The notes: generated by a model from the sequence alone, not told the origin. 64,000 bases of DNA from CAG-791 sp963658405 (GCA_963658405.1 CAVKQI010000003.1:1-64000); one strand, 5' to 3'. Numbered from the stretch's first letter, positions 19,451 through 27,640 are shown. Translations and numbers: made by a program.

Positions 19451-20380
19451 CTATTTACTGTTTTTAGCTATTGTGTCAGAATATTCAAAGATAATTCCCG
19501 TTGCCGCGACCAATAAGAACGCTGTACCCCACAAAGGACTGACCAACCGGACCGTCACACCAGTATAGGAAAAGAGTAAAACCACCAGGTTTACCATCCC
19601 GTGCAGTACAAAGGGCACGGCAAAGTGCCCGCACCGGACATAGGCCGCCCCAAAGGCCATGCCCATCACGAAGGCATAGAATATCTGTGCGGGATTTCCA
19701 TGGTAGATGCCAAAGACAAGGGCTGAGAGAAGAATGGCCTGTCCCAACGGCATGCATTTCCGAAGATTCCCCAAAAGGCTCCCCCGAAAGACTGCCTCCT
19801 CTGCAAAGGGAGAAACCATGCCGTAGACTGCCGCTGCCAGAAGGATATTGCCGCTGCTGCCCGACGCCCCGCTTTCGGTCAGCAATAGGATCAGAATATT
19901 GATACCCAGGGACAGGCAGATGCAGATCAGCATCCAGCGGGCACAGGCAGCGGCTGCTGATCTGCCGCCGGAATCCTCTGCCGGCCGGTGCCGGTCCGGA
20001 AATTGGACTGCCCGGGAAGAATTACCTGCCGGAAAATAGCCTGCGGGAGAAGAAAACCGTGAGAGAAAATCCGGCCGCAGGATTTTCCGGGAGGGTACAT
20101 ACGCGATCCCCTCCCAGCTGCGGATACTGCGCTGCACCGATCCAAAGATCCACGGCAGGGCACCCAGCATGGCCACGGCGATGGAAAGTGCCTGCCGGTC
20201 TCCCGGCTCTACGCTCTGCAATGCGGTCAGAAAGCTGTTCCAGGGCCCGCTGCCATGTGTATAGATACCCCCATAGGCCCCCGCCTGCTGCCAGAGCCAT
20301 TCCATAGCCGTCTGGAGCAATTCCTCCAGGAAAATAAACAGGATGGCCGGCGCCATCCCGTAGAGTAGTCTTTTTTTCAC
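19451..20380 (-). CDS. CPBP family intramembrane glutamic endopeptidase
   Basis: Membrane protein of the CAAX protease/bacteriocin-processing (Abi) family. About seven hydrophobic stretches are visible. The two conserved motifs are present: EEAVFRG with the paired glutamates and arginine, and the later FGIYHGN and VLHGMVN histidines. Between residues about 95 and 155 there is a long polar loop rich in Ser, Pro and Arg that is not typical of the family core. The gene lies 116 bases after the HAD gene and before gltB, with no functional link evident. Members process peptides, mature bacteriocins or give self-immunity; which applies here is unknown. Confidence 0.85.
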   Translation of the reverse strand: MKKRLLYGMAPAILFIFLEELLQTAMEWLWQQAGAYGGIYTHGSGPWNSFLTALQSVEPGDRQALSIAVAMLGALPWIFGSVQRSIRSWEGIAYVPSRKILRPDFLSRFSSPAGYFPAGNSSRAVQFPDRHRPAEDSGGRSAAAACARWMLICICLSLGINILILLLTESGASGSSGNILLAAAVYGMVSPFAEEAVFRGSLLGNLRKCMPLGQAILLSALVFGIYHGNPAQIFYAFVMGMAFGAAYVRCGHFAVPFVLHGMVNLVVLLFSYTGVTVRLVSPLWGTAFLLVAATGIIFEYSDTIAKNSK

Positions 20381-20496
20381 ATTGTCCTCATTTCTGCGCA
20401 GAAGTGCTGCGAGAAGGCGGTCGAAACTTCCGATCCTGCCTGCCGATTTTCGTCTGTCGGCTGTCCGGTTTTCCTGCTGCCGCGACCGCTTCTTCT

Positions 20497-21231
20497 CTAT
20501 TCCGCAGGCTGCAGCAGCATTTCGGTCAATACCTCATTGTCAGCAGCCAGCGCATCTGCCCCTGCTGTCAGGAGTTCCTCGTCACTCCCGTAGCCGAACT
20601 GCACACCGATGCCGTAAACGCCGTTTTTCTTGGCACCTTCCATGTCGAATCTTCTGTCTCCTACCATAACTGTACGCTGATGGAAACTCTCACGGTCTTC
20701 GGCGACCTCGCTGCCGACGTTTTCGTTTCGTTTCTTTTCCAGCTCATAGAGCTGCTCCAGGGCATCTGCCACGATCTGTTCCTTATCGCTGGCCAGTATC
20801 TTGCCGTCCACCTCCCGGCTTATATCACTGCCCACCACCACGTCAAAGTACTCTTTCATTGCAAAGCGCTCCAGGACACGCTCCACGTGGATCTGGGGTT
20901 TGCTGGAAGCCACTGCCAGCAGCAGGCCCTCTTCTTTGCAACGCTGCAGCATGGCAATGGTGCCGGGATAGGGAGAATTTTCCCAGATGCCCTCATCATC
21001 ATAGAGGGAACGGAATTTCTCCACGGCGCTCTTGATCTGCTCCTCGTTCATTCCGTAAAAAGTATGGAAGGAATAATTAAGCGGCGGTCCCATAAAGCGG
21101 TTCAGCTTCTCCTGATCATTCTCCGTGATGCCGCAGCTCTCCAATGCCGCCTGCACACATCTCTTGACGCCGGGACCCGAATCCGTCAGTGTTCCGTCCA
21201 TATCAAATAATACATTGTTAAATCGGCGCAT
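20497..21231 (-). CDS. HAD-superfamily hydrolase (phosphoglycolate phosphatase-like)
   Basis: Soluble phosphatase of the PGP/Gph branch of the haloacid dehalogenase superfamily. Motif I is FDMDGTLTDSG with the nucleophilic Asp; motif II is the Ser of AVASSKP; motifs III/IV are the Lys of the cap-proximal helix and VMVGDRRFDMEGAKKNG. A cap domain occupies residues about 15-85. Compared with relatives there is a charged insertion of about 20 residues (ELEKKRNENVGSEVAEDRES) before motif IV. It has its own promoter at 21275-21302 and probably reads through into the CPBP gene. Substrate is not predictable from sequence. Confidence 0.88.
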   Translation of the reverse strand: MRRFNNVLFDMDGTLTDSGPGVKRCVQAALESCGITENDQEKLNRFMGPPLNYSFHTFYGMNEEQIKSAVEKFRSLYDDEGIWENSPYPGTIAMLQRCKEEGLLLAVASSKPQIHVERVLERFAMKEYFDVVVGSDISREVDGKILASDKEQIVADALEQLYELEKKRNENVGSEVAEDRESFHQRTVMVGDRRFDMEGAKKNGVYGIGVQFGYGSDEELLTAGADALAADNEVLTEMLLQPAE

Positions 21232-21274
21232 GCCTGTACCTCACTTCTCCTTAGATTTTATGTCTGACTTTTCT

Positions 21275-21302
21275 ATTTTAAGGCTGCACGGGGAAATGTC
21301 AA
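21275..21302 (-). promoter_or_regulatory. Promoter of the HAD gene
   Basis: TTGACA (21297-21302) and TAAAAT (21275-21280) with a 16-base spacer on the minus strand, directly after the amt terminator. Confidence 0.65.
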
Positions 21303-21306
21303 CATC

Positions 21307-21353
21307 ACCATAAAATCCCACCGCATGCAGCAGCGCCGCATACGATGGGATTT
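21307..21353 (-). terminator. Terminator of the amt-PII gene
   Basis: Stem aaaatccca(t)cgtatgc against gcatgcg(g)tgggatttt, about 100 bases after the stop codon. The preceding 21354-21452 shows no feature. Confidence 0.85.
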
Positions 21354-21452
21354 TGTCTGAGGGCATTATAATTTCACAGGGTTCTTAAAACAACATCTGC
21401 TCCTTACCGGATGCAGTCCCGGAAATCTGCAAATTCTGACTGCAGAACCGTA

Positions 21453-23183
21453 TTATTCCACATCCTGCAGAGCTGCGAGATCTTCCTCACCGGTACGAAC
21501 CTTTACGACCTTTAATACATCGTAAACGAAGATCTTGCCGTCACCAATGTGACCGGTATAGAGAACCTTCTTGGCTGTCTCGATGACCTTGCTTACCGGA
21601 ATCTTGGCAATGATGACTTCCAGCTTGATCTTGGGAAGAAGCGTGCTGTCCATCTCAACGCCGCGGTAGTATTCGCCGGAGCCCTTCTGGATGCCGCAGC
21701 CCATAACCTGTGTCATGGTCATGCCGGTAACACCGATGGCATTAAGCGCATTCTTCAGTTCTTCAAACTTGGAAAGTCTGGTGATGATAACTACCTTATG
21801 AAGGCCGGTAGCCAGGCTGGCCGGTGCCTTTTCCTCTACGACCGGAACAGCTGCGTTCTTCTGTGCCTCGGTTGCCTCTACATAGCGGTCCTCACCCAGA
21901 TCGGTGTTTTCGTTGACAGACATGTCTGCCATAGCCACATCGGTGATGGAGAAGCCTGCATAGGCGCTTGCCAGGCCGTGCTCGTGAATGTCAAGACCAT
22001 CGATCTCCACCTGTGCCGGAACACGAAGACCTACGAACTTATCAATAAGCTTGTAAACAATGGTAACGGTAACAGCTACCCAGACGATGACTGCAGCAAC
22101 ACCCAGGATCTGGATGCCGAGCTGCTTGAAGCCGCCGCCGTAGAAGAGGCCAAGACCTACACCGTCAGCGCCGGTGGAGAAAAGGCCTACCATGATGGTA
22201 CCCATAGCGCCGCAGACACCGTGTACGGAAATAGCGCCTACCGGGTCATCTACCTTGAACTTCACATCGAGGATCTCTACGGAGAAGACGATCACGATGC
22301 CGGTAACGATACCGATGATGGCGGAACCTGCAGGAGAAACAGCGTCGCAGCCTGCCGTGATGGCTACCAGACCTGCCAGCGAGCCGTTGAAAGTCATGGA
22401 AACATCGGGCTTCTTATAGCGGATCCAGGTAAAGATCATGACGGTAACAGTAGCTACTGCTGCGCAGAGGTTGGTGTTTACAAAGATCATGCTGGCGGAG
22501 ATCACATTTTCGTCAGAGCTCATGGCAACCGTGGAGCAGCCGTTGAAACCGAACCAGCAGAACCACAGGATAAACACGCCCAGTGCCATAGCGGTCATGC
22601 TGTGACCTAAGATCGCATGGGACTTGCCGTCCTTGGAATACTTGCCGATACGGGGTCCAAGGATGATAGCGCCGATGAGTGCGCAGACACCGCCTACCAT
22701 GTGCACGGCGGTAGAACCTGCGAAATCATGGAAGCCAAGCTGGGAGAGCCAGCCGCCGCCCCAGATCCAGTGACCGGAGATGGGATAGATGAAAGCGGAA
22801 ATAGCCAGGCTGTACAGGCAGTAAGCCTTGAAGTTGGTACGCTCTGCCATGGAACCGGAAACGATGGTAGCAGAGGTAGCACAGAATACTGTCTGGAAGA
22901 TCAGATAGCACCAGGTGGGCAGGGTGCCGAAATCATAGGTGCCGGTTACGAAGGGATCAAAGCCGCCGATCAGCGCGCCGGAGCCGCCGAACATCAGGCC
23001 AAAGCCCAGGAACCAGTATACGGGGGTGCCGATGCAGAAATCCATCAGGTTCTTCATCAGAATGTTGCCGGTGTTCTTCGCTCTGGTCAGACCGGCTTCA
23101 CACATGGCAAAACCGGCTTGCATGAAGAAGACCATGGCTGCACCCAACAGGGTCCAGATTACGTCTACAGATGAATACGTCAT
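21453..23183 (-). CDS. amt: Ammonium transporter fused to a C-terminal PII signalling domain
   Basis: Two-domain protein of 576 residues. Residues 1 to about 410 are an Amt channel: eleven membrane helices with the twin pore histidines in FAGSTAVHMVGG and GAISVHGVCG. After a linker of about 60 residues (DIHEHGLAS...VVEEKAPA) the last 115 residues are a complete GlnB/GlnK domain, starting HKVVIITRLSKFEELKNAL, with a T-loop that keeps the YRG tyrosine (GEYYRGVEMD) and the ATP-binding end GHIGDGKIFVYD...RTGEEDLAAL. In most bacteria GlnK is separate and plugs Amt; here sensor and channel are one chain. The ATG at 23183 follows GAGGAGG. Leader attenuator and palindrome lie upstream. Confidence 0.96.
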   Translation of the reverse strand: MTYSSVDVIWTLLGAAMVFFMQAGFAMCEAGLTRAKNTGNILMKNLMDFCIGTPVYWFLGFGLMFGGSGALIGGFDPFVTGTYDFGTLPTWCYLIFQTVFCATSATIVSGSMAERTNFKAYCLYSLAISAFIYPISGHWIWGGGWLSQLGFHDFAGSTAVHMVGGVCALIGAIILGPRIGKYSKDGKSHAILGHSMTAMALGVFILWFCWFGFNGCSTVAMSSDENVISASMIFVNTNLCAAVATVTVMIFTWIRYKKPDVSMTFNGSLAGLVAITAGCDAVSPAGSAIIGIVTGIVIVFSVEILDVKFKVDDPVGAISVHGVCGAMGTIMVGLFSTGADGVGLGLFYGGGFKQLGIQILGVAAVIVWVAVTVTIVYKLIDKFVGLRVPAQVEIDGLDIHEHGLASAYAGFSITDVAMADMSVNENTDLGEDRYVEATEAQKNAAVPVVEEKAPASLATGLHKVVIITRLSKFEELKNALNAIGVTGMTMTQVMGCGIQKGSGEYYRGVEMDSTLLPKIKLEVIIAKIPVSKVIETAKKVLYTGHIGDGKIFVYDVLKVVKVRTGEEDLAALQDVE

Positions 23184-23283
23184 AATTACTTCCTCCTCAT
23201 AAATGCAGTGCCGTGCCGCCGTAGGGCGGCGGGACATGATAAATGAAAGGCAGCTCTCACCGACGGCCGATCGCTCCGAGGAT

Positions 23284-23325
23284 GAAAAAAAGACGCCGGG
23301 AGAAAATCTCCCAGCGCCTTTGCTG
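23284..23325 (-). terminator. Leader terminator with alternative hairpin before amt
   Basis: Minus-strand stem GGCGCTGGGAG against CTCCCGGCGTC (11 bp, two G-U pairs), loop ATTTT, then seven T. Its 5' arm overlaps an alternative hairpin CAGC-AAAGGC-GCTG (23312-23325). The terminator sits about 30 bases after the predicted transcription start, and 100 bases before the start codon, so it can only act as an attenuator of amt. Confidence 0.8.
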
Positions 23326-23351
23326 TCGCCTGACCATTCATTTATGCGGTA

Positions 23352-23403
23352 AGTGTAGCTTATGTGAAATCATTAGTCAATAACTTTTTTTCACAATTGT
23401 GAA
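23352..23403 (-). promoter_or_regulatory. amt promoter with upstream palindrome
   Basis: TTGACT (23375-23380) and TACACT (23352-23357), 17-base spacer, minus strand. Nine bases upstream of the -35 lies a perfect 14-base palindrome TTCACAATTGTGAA (23390-23403), in the position of an activator site. It does not match the GlnR consensus. The rest of 23404-23565 holds no recognisable feature. Confidence 0.7.
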
Positions 23404-23565
23404 GAATCTTAACGTATCTCTTCAAAATATCTCTGAACAAAATCTATAATTTTTATGCTGTTAACCGATTTCATCACCTTTTTCAGGTCATCATCCAAAT
23501 CCAATAACCTTACCACGACTGAACCCCCTGCTGAGATCTAAGTCGAAAATGATTATGAAACCTGT

Positions 23566-25506
23566 TTACTTCTGCTTCTCGTCCAGTGTCCGCATGGAAT
23601 TAAGGATCGCCAGCACAGCTACGCCTACATCGGCAAAGACGGCGGCCCACATGTTGGCGATACCCAGGGCACCTAAAAGCAGTACCAGGATCTTGACGCC
23701 TAAGGCAAATACCACATTCTGCTTTACAATGCGCAGGGTCTTCCGGGAGATCTTTACCACGCCGGCGATCTTGCGCACATCGTCATCCATCAGGACGATA
23801 TCCGCCGCCTCGATAGCCGCATCAGATCCCATGCTGCCCATGGCGATGCCGATATCCGCTCTGGTTAATACCGGCGCGTCGTTGATGCCGTCTCCTACGA
23901 ACGCCACCTTATCCTTTTCATTTCTATCCTGCAGCAGCGCCTCTACTCCGGACACCTTGTCAGCAGGCAGCAGCTCTGCATGAAATTCGTCGATACCGAT
24001 CTCGGAAGCCACTGCCGCCGCAGTCTCTTTCCGGTCGCCGGTGAGCATCACGGTCTTTCTGACACCCACAGCCTTCATATCGCGAATGGCCTCGGCTGCC
24101 CCTTCCTTAATGGTATCGGAGATCACGATGCAGCCCTGATAGATGCCGTCGGCTGCCACATAGACTACCGTACCGGCACTGCTGCATTCTTCACAGGCAA
24201 TGCCATGATCCGTAAGCAGAGAGCTGTTCCCCAGAAGTACCTTCCGGCCGTCCACTACGGCTGACAGGCCGTGACCGGCAGTCTCCTGCGCCTCTTCTAC
24301 TCTGTCTGTATCGAGCTTCTTTCCGTAGGCTTCCCGGATGGATTCTGCAATGGGATGGGTAGAGAAAGCCTCTCCCAGGGCCGCCAGTTCCAGTAAGGCA
24401 GCCTTTTGCTCCTCCTGCTGCTTCGTATCCAGTACCTGCTGACCGCCATTTGTTTTTCCGGCAGGTCTGATCTCCGTGACCTTGAATTCTCCCTTTGTCA
24501 GGGTGCCGGTCTTGTCAAAGACAATGGTAGAGACCTCTGCCATGGCCTCCAGATAGTTGCTTCCCTTTACCAGCACGCCGATCTTCGAAGCGGCGCCGAT
24601 GCCGCCGAAGAACCCCAGAGGTACGGAAATGACCAATGCACAGGGGCAGGAAATAACCAGGAATGTGCAGGCTCTCTGGATCCAGTCTGCCCATACGCCG
24701 ATCCCGGCGCCCGCAAAGAGCATCAGGCAAATCGGCGGCAGGACAGCCAGGATCACCGCACCGATGGTCACGATGGGCGTATAGTATTTGGCAAAGCGGG
24801 TGATGAAATTCTCCATCTTTGCCTTCTTGCTGCTGGCATTTTCCACCAGTTCCAGGATCCTGGCTACCGTGGAATCCTCATAGGCCTTGGTGACGCGCAC
24901 CTTCAGGGTGCCGCTGCCGTTTAAACATCCGCTGATGATGGGATCTCCGGTCTGCACCTTGCGCGGCACGGATTCGCCGGTCAGAGCGGCTGTATCCACA
25001 AAGGAACTGCCCTCCGTCACGATACCGTCCAGCGGTACTCTCTCTCCGGCCTTGATGACGATGATGTCATCGATCTGTACATCGTCGGGATCCACTTCCT
25101 CCAGTGTGCCGTCCTTTTCCAGATTTGCGTATTCCGGGGCGATATCCATCATGGCAGTAATGGACTGCCGGGACTTGCCCACCGCATAGCTCTGGAACAG
25201 CTCTCCCACCTGGTAGAAGAGCATGACGGCCACGGCCTCCAGATACTCCTGTACGCCGAACGCGCCAAAGGTGGCGATCATCATCAGGAAATTTTCATCG
25301 AATACCTGCCCGTGGCGGATATTGATAAAGGCCTTCCGCAGTACATCGTATCCCACAATCAGATAAGGCACCAGATAAGGGATCATCCGAAGCCATCTGT
25401 TGGAAATCTGCTCCATGGTGCCTGTCTTATCCAGGATAAGCAGGATCACAAACAATACCAGAGAGATCAGTATCCGCTGCAGGGACTGTTTCTGTTTTTT
25501 TGTCAT
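23566..25506 (-). CDS. cadA: P1B-type heavy-metal ATPase (Zn/Cd/Pb efflux)
   Basis: Membrane ATPase that exports soft divalent metals. It lacks an N-terminal metal-binding domain; the HMA domain is supplied by the small gene upstream. Visible are the membrane metal site CPC (ISCPCALV), the phosphorylated Asp in DKTGTLTKG, the actuator TGES, the nucleotide-domain HP (FSTHPIAES) and the hinge GDGINDAPVL. The last helices carry N-x7-K and the D-G pair (NVVFALGVK, MWAAVFADVG), which is the signature of the P1B-2 subgroup for Zn, Cd and Pb. Start is ATG at 25506 after GGAGATTAGA. Third gene of an arsR-HMA-ATPase operon. Confidence 0.94.
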   Translation of the reverse strand: MTKKQKQSLQRILISLVLFVILLILDKTGTMEQISNRWLRMIPYLVPYLIVGYDVLRKAFINIRHGQVFDENFLMMIATFGAFGVQEYLEAVAVMLFYQVGELFQSYAVGKSRQSITAMMDIAPEYANLEKDGTLEEVDPDDVQIDDIIVIKAGERVPLDGIVTEGSSFVDTAALTGESVPRKVQTGDPIISGCLNGSGTLKVRVTKAYEDSTVARILELVENASSKKAKMENFITRFAKYYTPIVTIGAVILAVLPPICLMLFAGAGIGVWADWIQRACTFLVISCPCALVISVPLGFFGGIGAASKIGVLVKGSNYLEAMAEVSTIVFDKTGTLTKGEFKVTEIRPAGKTNGGQQVLDTKQQEEQKAALLELAALGEAFSTHPIAESIREAYGKKLDTDRVEEAQETAGHGLSAVVDGRKVLLGNSSLLTDHGIACEECSSAGTVVYVAADGIYQGCIVISDTIKEGAAEAIRDMKAVGVRKTVMLTGDRKETAAAVASEIGIDEFHAELLPADKVSGVEALLQDRNEKDKVAFVGDGINDAPVLTRADIGIAMGSMGSDAAIEAADIVLMDDDVRKIAGVVKISRKTLRIVKQNVVFALGVKILVLLLGALGIANMWAAVFADVGVAVLAILNSMRTLDEKQK

Positions 25507-25530
25507 TCTAATCTCCATTCCGTAGGCGTC

Positions 25531-25676
25531 CGCGCCGGAGGAATCGCAAACCGAATCAAAGATTCGCTTCAGCGAATCTTTGATTCGGTTTGCGCTCAGG
25601 GCTATTTGTGACGCCTACGACACAAATAGCTGTGTACCCAATACGATAGCGATCGTATTGGGTACACTTCTCTCCT
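25531..25676. repeat. Three perfect hairpins between the HMA gene and cadA
   Basis: The whole gap is made of inverted repeats: a 24-bp perfect stem (25545-25568 with 25571-25594, two-base gap), a 10-bp stem gctatttgtg/cacaaatagc (25601-25630) and a 16-bp stem gtgtacccaatacgat/complement with loop agcg (25632-25667). In addition cgtaggcgtc (25531-25540) is complementary to gacgcctacg in the loop of the second hairpin, which would give a pseudoknot. The sequences differ from the A-D modules elsewhere but occupy the same kind of place. Confidence 0.9.
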
Positions 25677-25895
25677 TTACCGAAGAATCCTGCAGTCCGG
25701 CTCTACTTTGGCGCAGACCTTCACCACTTCGTCCATGATGGCATCAAACTTCTCATCCACTGCATCCACGGTCATCTTCTGCATCAGAAAGTTTACCGAC
25801 GCGTCATTGACACCGTCGATCTTCTTGATGGCATCCTCCATCTTTGCAGCGCATTCTGCGCAGTCCAGGTCCTCGAGCTTGAATTTCTTTTTCAT
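25677..25895 (-). CDS. Stand-alone HMA metal-binding protein
   Basis: A 72-residue heavy-metal-associated domain with a ferredoxin-like fold. The metal-binding Cys pair is in LDCAECAAKMEDAIKKIDGV. The text after it resembles the N-terminal domain normally attached to CadA/ZntA pumps more than CopZ, and the pump downstream lacks that domain, so the two probably work together, with metal handed from one to the other. A third Cys pair-like feature near the end (KVCAKVEPDC) could add ligands. The start at 25895 follows AAAGAGGTAAGT. Located between arsR and the pump gene. Confidence 0.9.
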   Translation of the reverse strand: MKKKFKLEDLDCAECAAKMEDAIKKIDGVNDASVNFLMQKMTVDAVDEKFDAIMDEVVKVCAKVEPDCRILR

Positions 25896-25909
25896 ACTTA
25901 CCTCTTTCT

Positions 25910-26069
25910 GCCGCTGCTTTGCAGCGGCTGCATGAGGAGAATTTCGCGAAGGCGAATTCTCCGATGTGATCCTCCATGGATGACGCTTCCGTCATCCATG
26001 GGTTTGCAGGAAATGCCATCGGGCATTTCCTGCAAACTTGCCTCCTTCTGCCGCTGCTTTGCAGTGGCC
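25910..26069. repeat. Mosaic hairpin element (modules A-B-C-D-A)
   Basis: Fills the arsR to HMA gap. A is gccgctgc-ttt-gcagcggc; B gaatttcgcgaaggcgaattc; C ccatggatgacg-cttc-cgtcatccatgg; D tttgcaggaaatgcc-atcg-ggcatttcctgcaaa in pieces; then a second, imperfect A (gccgctgctttgcagtggc) next to the arsR stop codon. Confidence 0.9.
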
Positions 26070-26447
26070 TCACTCTTCAATGTGCTCCCGTCCCTGGGCA
26101 ATGATCGTTGCCACATGGGCATCCGCCAGAGAATAAAGCACCTGTTTGCCATCCCGCCGATTCTTTACCAGTGCCGACTGCTTTAGGATGCGCAGCTGAT
26201 GGGATATAGCCGACTGTGTCATCTGCAGCGTCTGGGCGATATCGCAGACACACATCTCACTCTGAAAAAGCACAAACAGGATGCGAAGGCGGGTGGAATC
26301 CCCGAATACCTTGAACAGATCCGCCAGATCACTGAGTTCGTTCTCCTCCGGCATACAGTCATGAACAGCCTGTACCTTGTCCGGATGGGTCTCGAAAATA
26401 TCACAGCACTCGGCATCTCTCACCGGTCTCTCGGAATCGTTATGCAT
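26070..26447 (-). CDS. ArsR/SmtB family metal-sensing repressor
   Basis: Dimeric winged-helix repressor of the metal operon. The recognition region reads QTLQMTQSAISHQLRILKQS. The Cys pair in EMCVCDIAQ matches the alpha-3 metal site of CadC/ArsR-type sensors, and an N-terminal extension with CC and further His and Cys residues (AECCDIFETH, VHDCMPEE) could complete a Cd/Pb or Zn site. The start used is ATG at 26447 after AAGGAGG; nine further codons upstream are open but unlikely. A perfect operator palindrome lies just upstream, consistent with autoregulation. Release by metal would turn on the HMA protein and the pump. Confidence 0.92.
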   Translation of the reverse strand: MHNDSERPVRDAECCDIFETHPDKVQAVHDCMPEENELSDLADLFKVFGDSTRLRILFVLFQSEMCVCDIAQTLQMTQSAISHQLRILKQSALVKNRRDGKQVLYSLADAHVATIIAQGREHIEE

Positions 26448-26471
26448 GATGGCCTCCTTCCTTTGAACGTT

Positions 26472-26535
26472 CAATCATATGAGCATTTATTCATATGATT
26501 GAGTCAAATATACCCCTTCTGTTTTCTCCTGTCAA
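26472..26535 (-). promoter_or_regulatory. Promoter and ArsR-type operator of the metal operon
   Basis: Minus strand TTGACA (26530-26535), 17-base spacer, TATATT (26507-26512). Immediately downstream CAATCATATGA-N8-TCATATGATTG (26472-26501) is a perfect 11-bp inverted repeat. Its centre, ATATGA-N8-TCATAT, resembles the SmtB/CadC operator class. Binding would cover the transcription start. Confidence 0.88.
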
Positions 26536-26555
26536 GATAAATTATCTATCCGCGC

Positions 26556-27509
26556 CTATTCCCTGATCAGCTTAAATACCGCGGAATGGGAATAGGTCAC
26601 GCTTTCCGTATGGGCGAAAAGCACCACACCGGAAACCGGCGCTGTGATCTGGGTAAGCAAAGACGCATCCAGGGTGCTGTCGATCTGTGCCAGGATCTGG
26701 CCCTGCTGCACATACTCGCCGGGCTTTACATAGCCATGGAAGAATCCGGCTCTGGGTGCTCTGACCGTGATAAGATCCTCATCCTCTACGATCTTTGACT
26801 GTGCCGGCCTGTAGTCGCTGTATGCTGCTTCCTTTTCCTCGTCCAGGGCGGTGAGCAGACCCGTCTGTTTCATAAAGTGCAAAATGGCAGAGACCGCCTC
26901 CTTGCTGCTCTTTCGATCCACCGTCTCCGTATTGGTGGTATACAGGGAAAAGGCATCCGTCTCCCAGATCTGCCAGTTGTAATTCAAGGTCGTGGTATCA
27001 AAGGGTCTGGGTTCTCTGACCATCACGTAAGGAAGACCGAATGCCCCGGCCAGCTCCTTATTCTCAAAACCTGTCTTCATCACCCGGATATGGGGCATAA
27101 AGGAACCCTTCATGTAAAAAGAGGCGAACTGGATCCCCATGCGGTACTCTTTGATGCCCTCAAAGATTCCTGCGGCGATCCGCTGCGTGGTCTCCCCGGC
27201 GTCATAGCCGGGAAACATACGGTTGATGTCTGTATTGTCGATAGACCAGAACCGCTTCTTGATATTGAGCGAGGCGGGATTAGCACAGGGAATCACCAGG
27301 ATCTCCTTGTCCTTTGCAAGTTTGCCCTCTGCCTCCAGTTCCTTAAGGCGCCCTGCCAGATGCGCCGCCGTATACAACTGCTGATATTCATTGCCCCGCA
27401 GACTCCCCAGGACACAGAGTGCCTTTTCGCCGCTGCCGAAGCTAAGACCTTCTACCTTGAATTCATCCCGATATAAAGGATGAAAGGAATATATGATTTC
27501 TTTTTTCAC
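26556..27509 (-). CDS. AstE/aspartoacylase-like protein lacking zinc histidines
   Basis: Homologous in length and layout to the neighbouring deacylase: an M14-like fold (residues 1 to about 225) followed by a C-terminal barrel (ITVRAPRAGFFHGYVKPGEY...). The expected zinc motif H-x2-E is SLRGNE here, so His is Arg. The second His motif, VDIHAS in the neighbour, aligns with GIQFAS, so His is Phe. The substrate-arginine region (NTDINRMFPG) is kept. The protein is therefore probably not an active metallohydrolase; it may be a regulatory or structural partner of the active paralogue. The start is a GTG at 27509 after AAAGGGAAA. Confidence 0.8.
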   Translation of the reverse strand: MKKEIIYSFHPLYRDEFKVEGLSFGSGEKALCVLGSLRGNEYQQLYTAAHLAGRLKELEAEGKLAKDKEILVIPCANPASLNIKKRFWSIDNTDINRMFPGYDAGETTQRIAAGIFEGIKEYRMGIQFASFYMKGSFMPHIRVMKTGFENKELAGAFGLPYVMVREPRPFDTTTLNYNWQIWETDAFSLYTTNTETVDRKSSKEAVSAILHFMKQTGLLTALDEEKEAAYSDYRPAQSKIVEDEDLITVRAPRAGFFHGYVKPGEYVQQGQILAQIDSTLDASLLTQITAPVSGVVLFAHTESVTYSHSAVFKLIRE

Positions 27510-27524
27510 ACTTTCCCTTTCTAT

Positions 27525-27640
27525 GCCGCTGCAGCACAGCGGCAGCATGCAGAGAATTTCGCGTAAGTGCATTCTCCGATGTAAGCCCTGCGGATGACGC
27601 CTACGGCATCCATGGGGATTACATCCTGCAGGTAAGCTCC
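27525..27640. repeat. Mosaic hairpin element between the two AstE-like genes
   Basis: A (gccgctgcagcacagcggc), a degraded B (gaatttcgcgtaagtgcattc) and a C-like hairpin (atggatgccgtaggcgtcatc type), then a short tgcagg-containing arm ending at the upstream stop codon. Confidence 0.8.
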
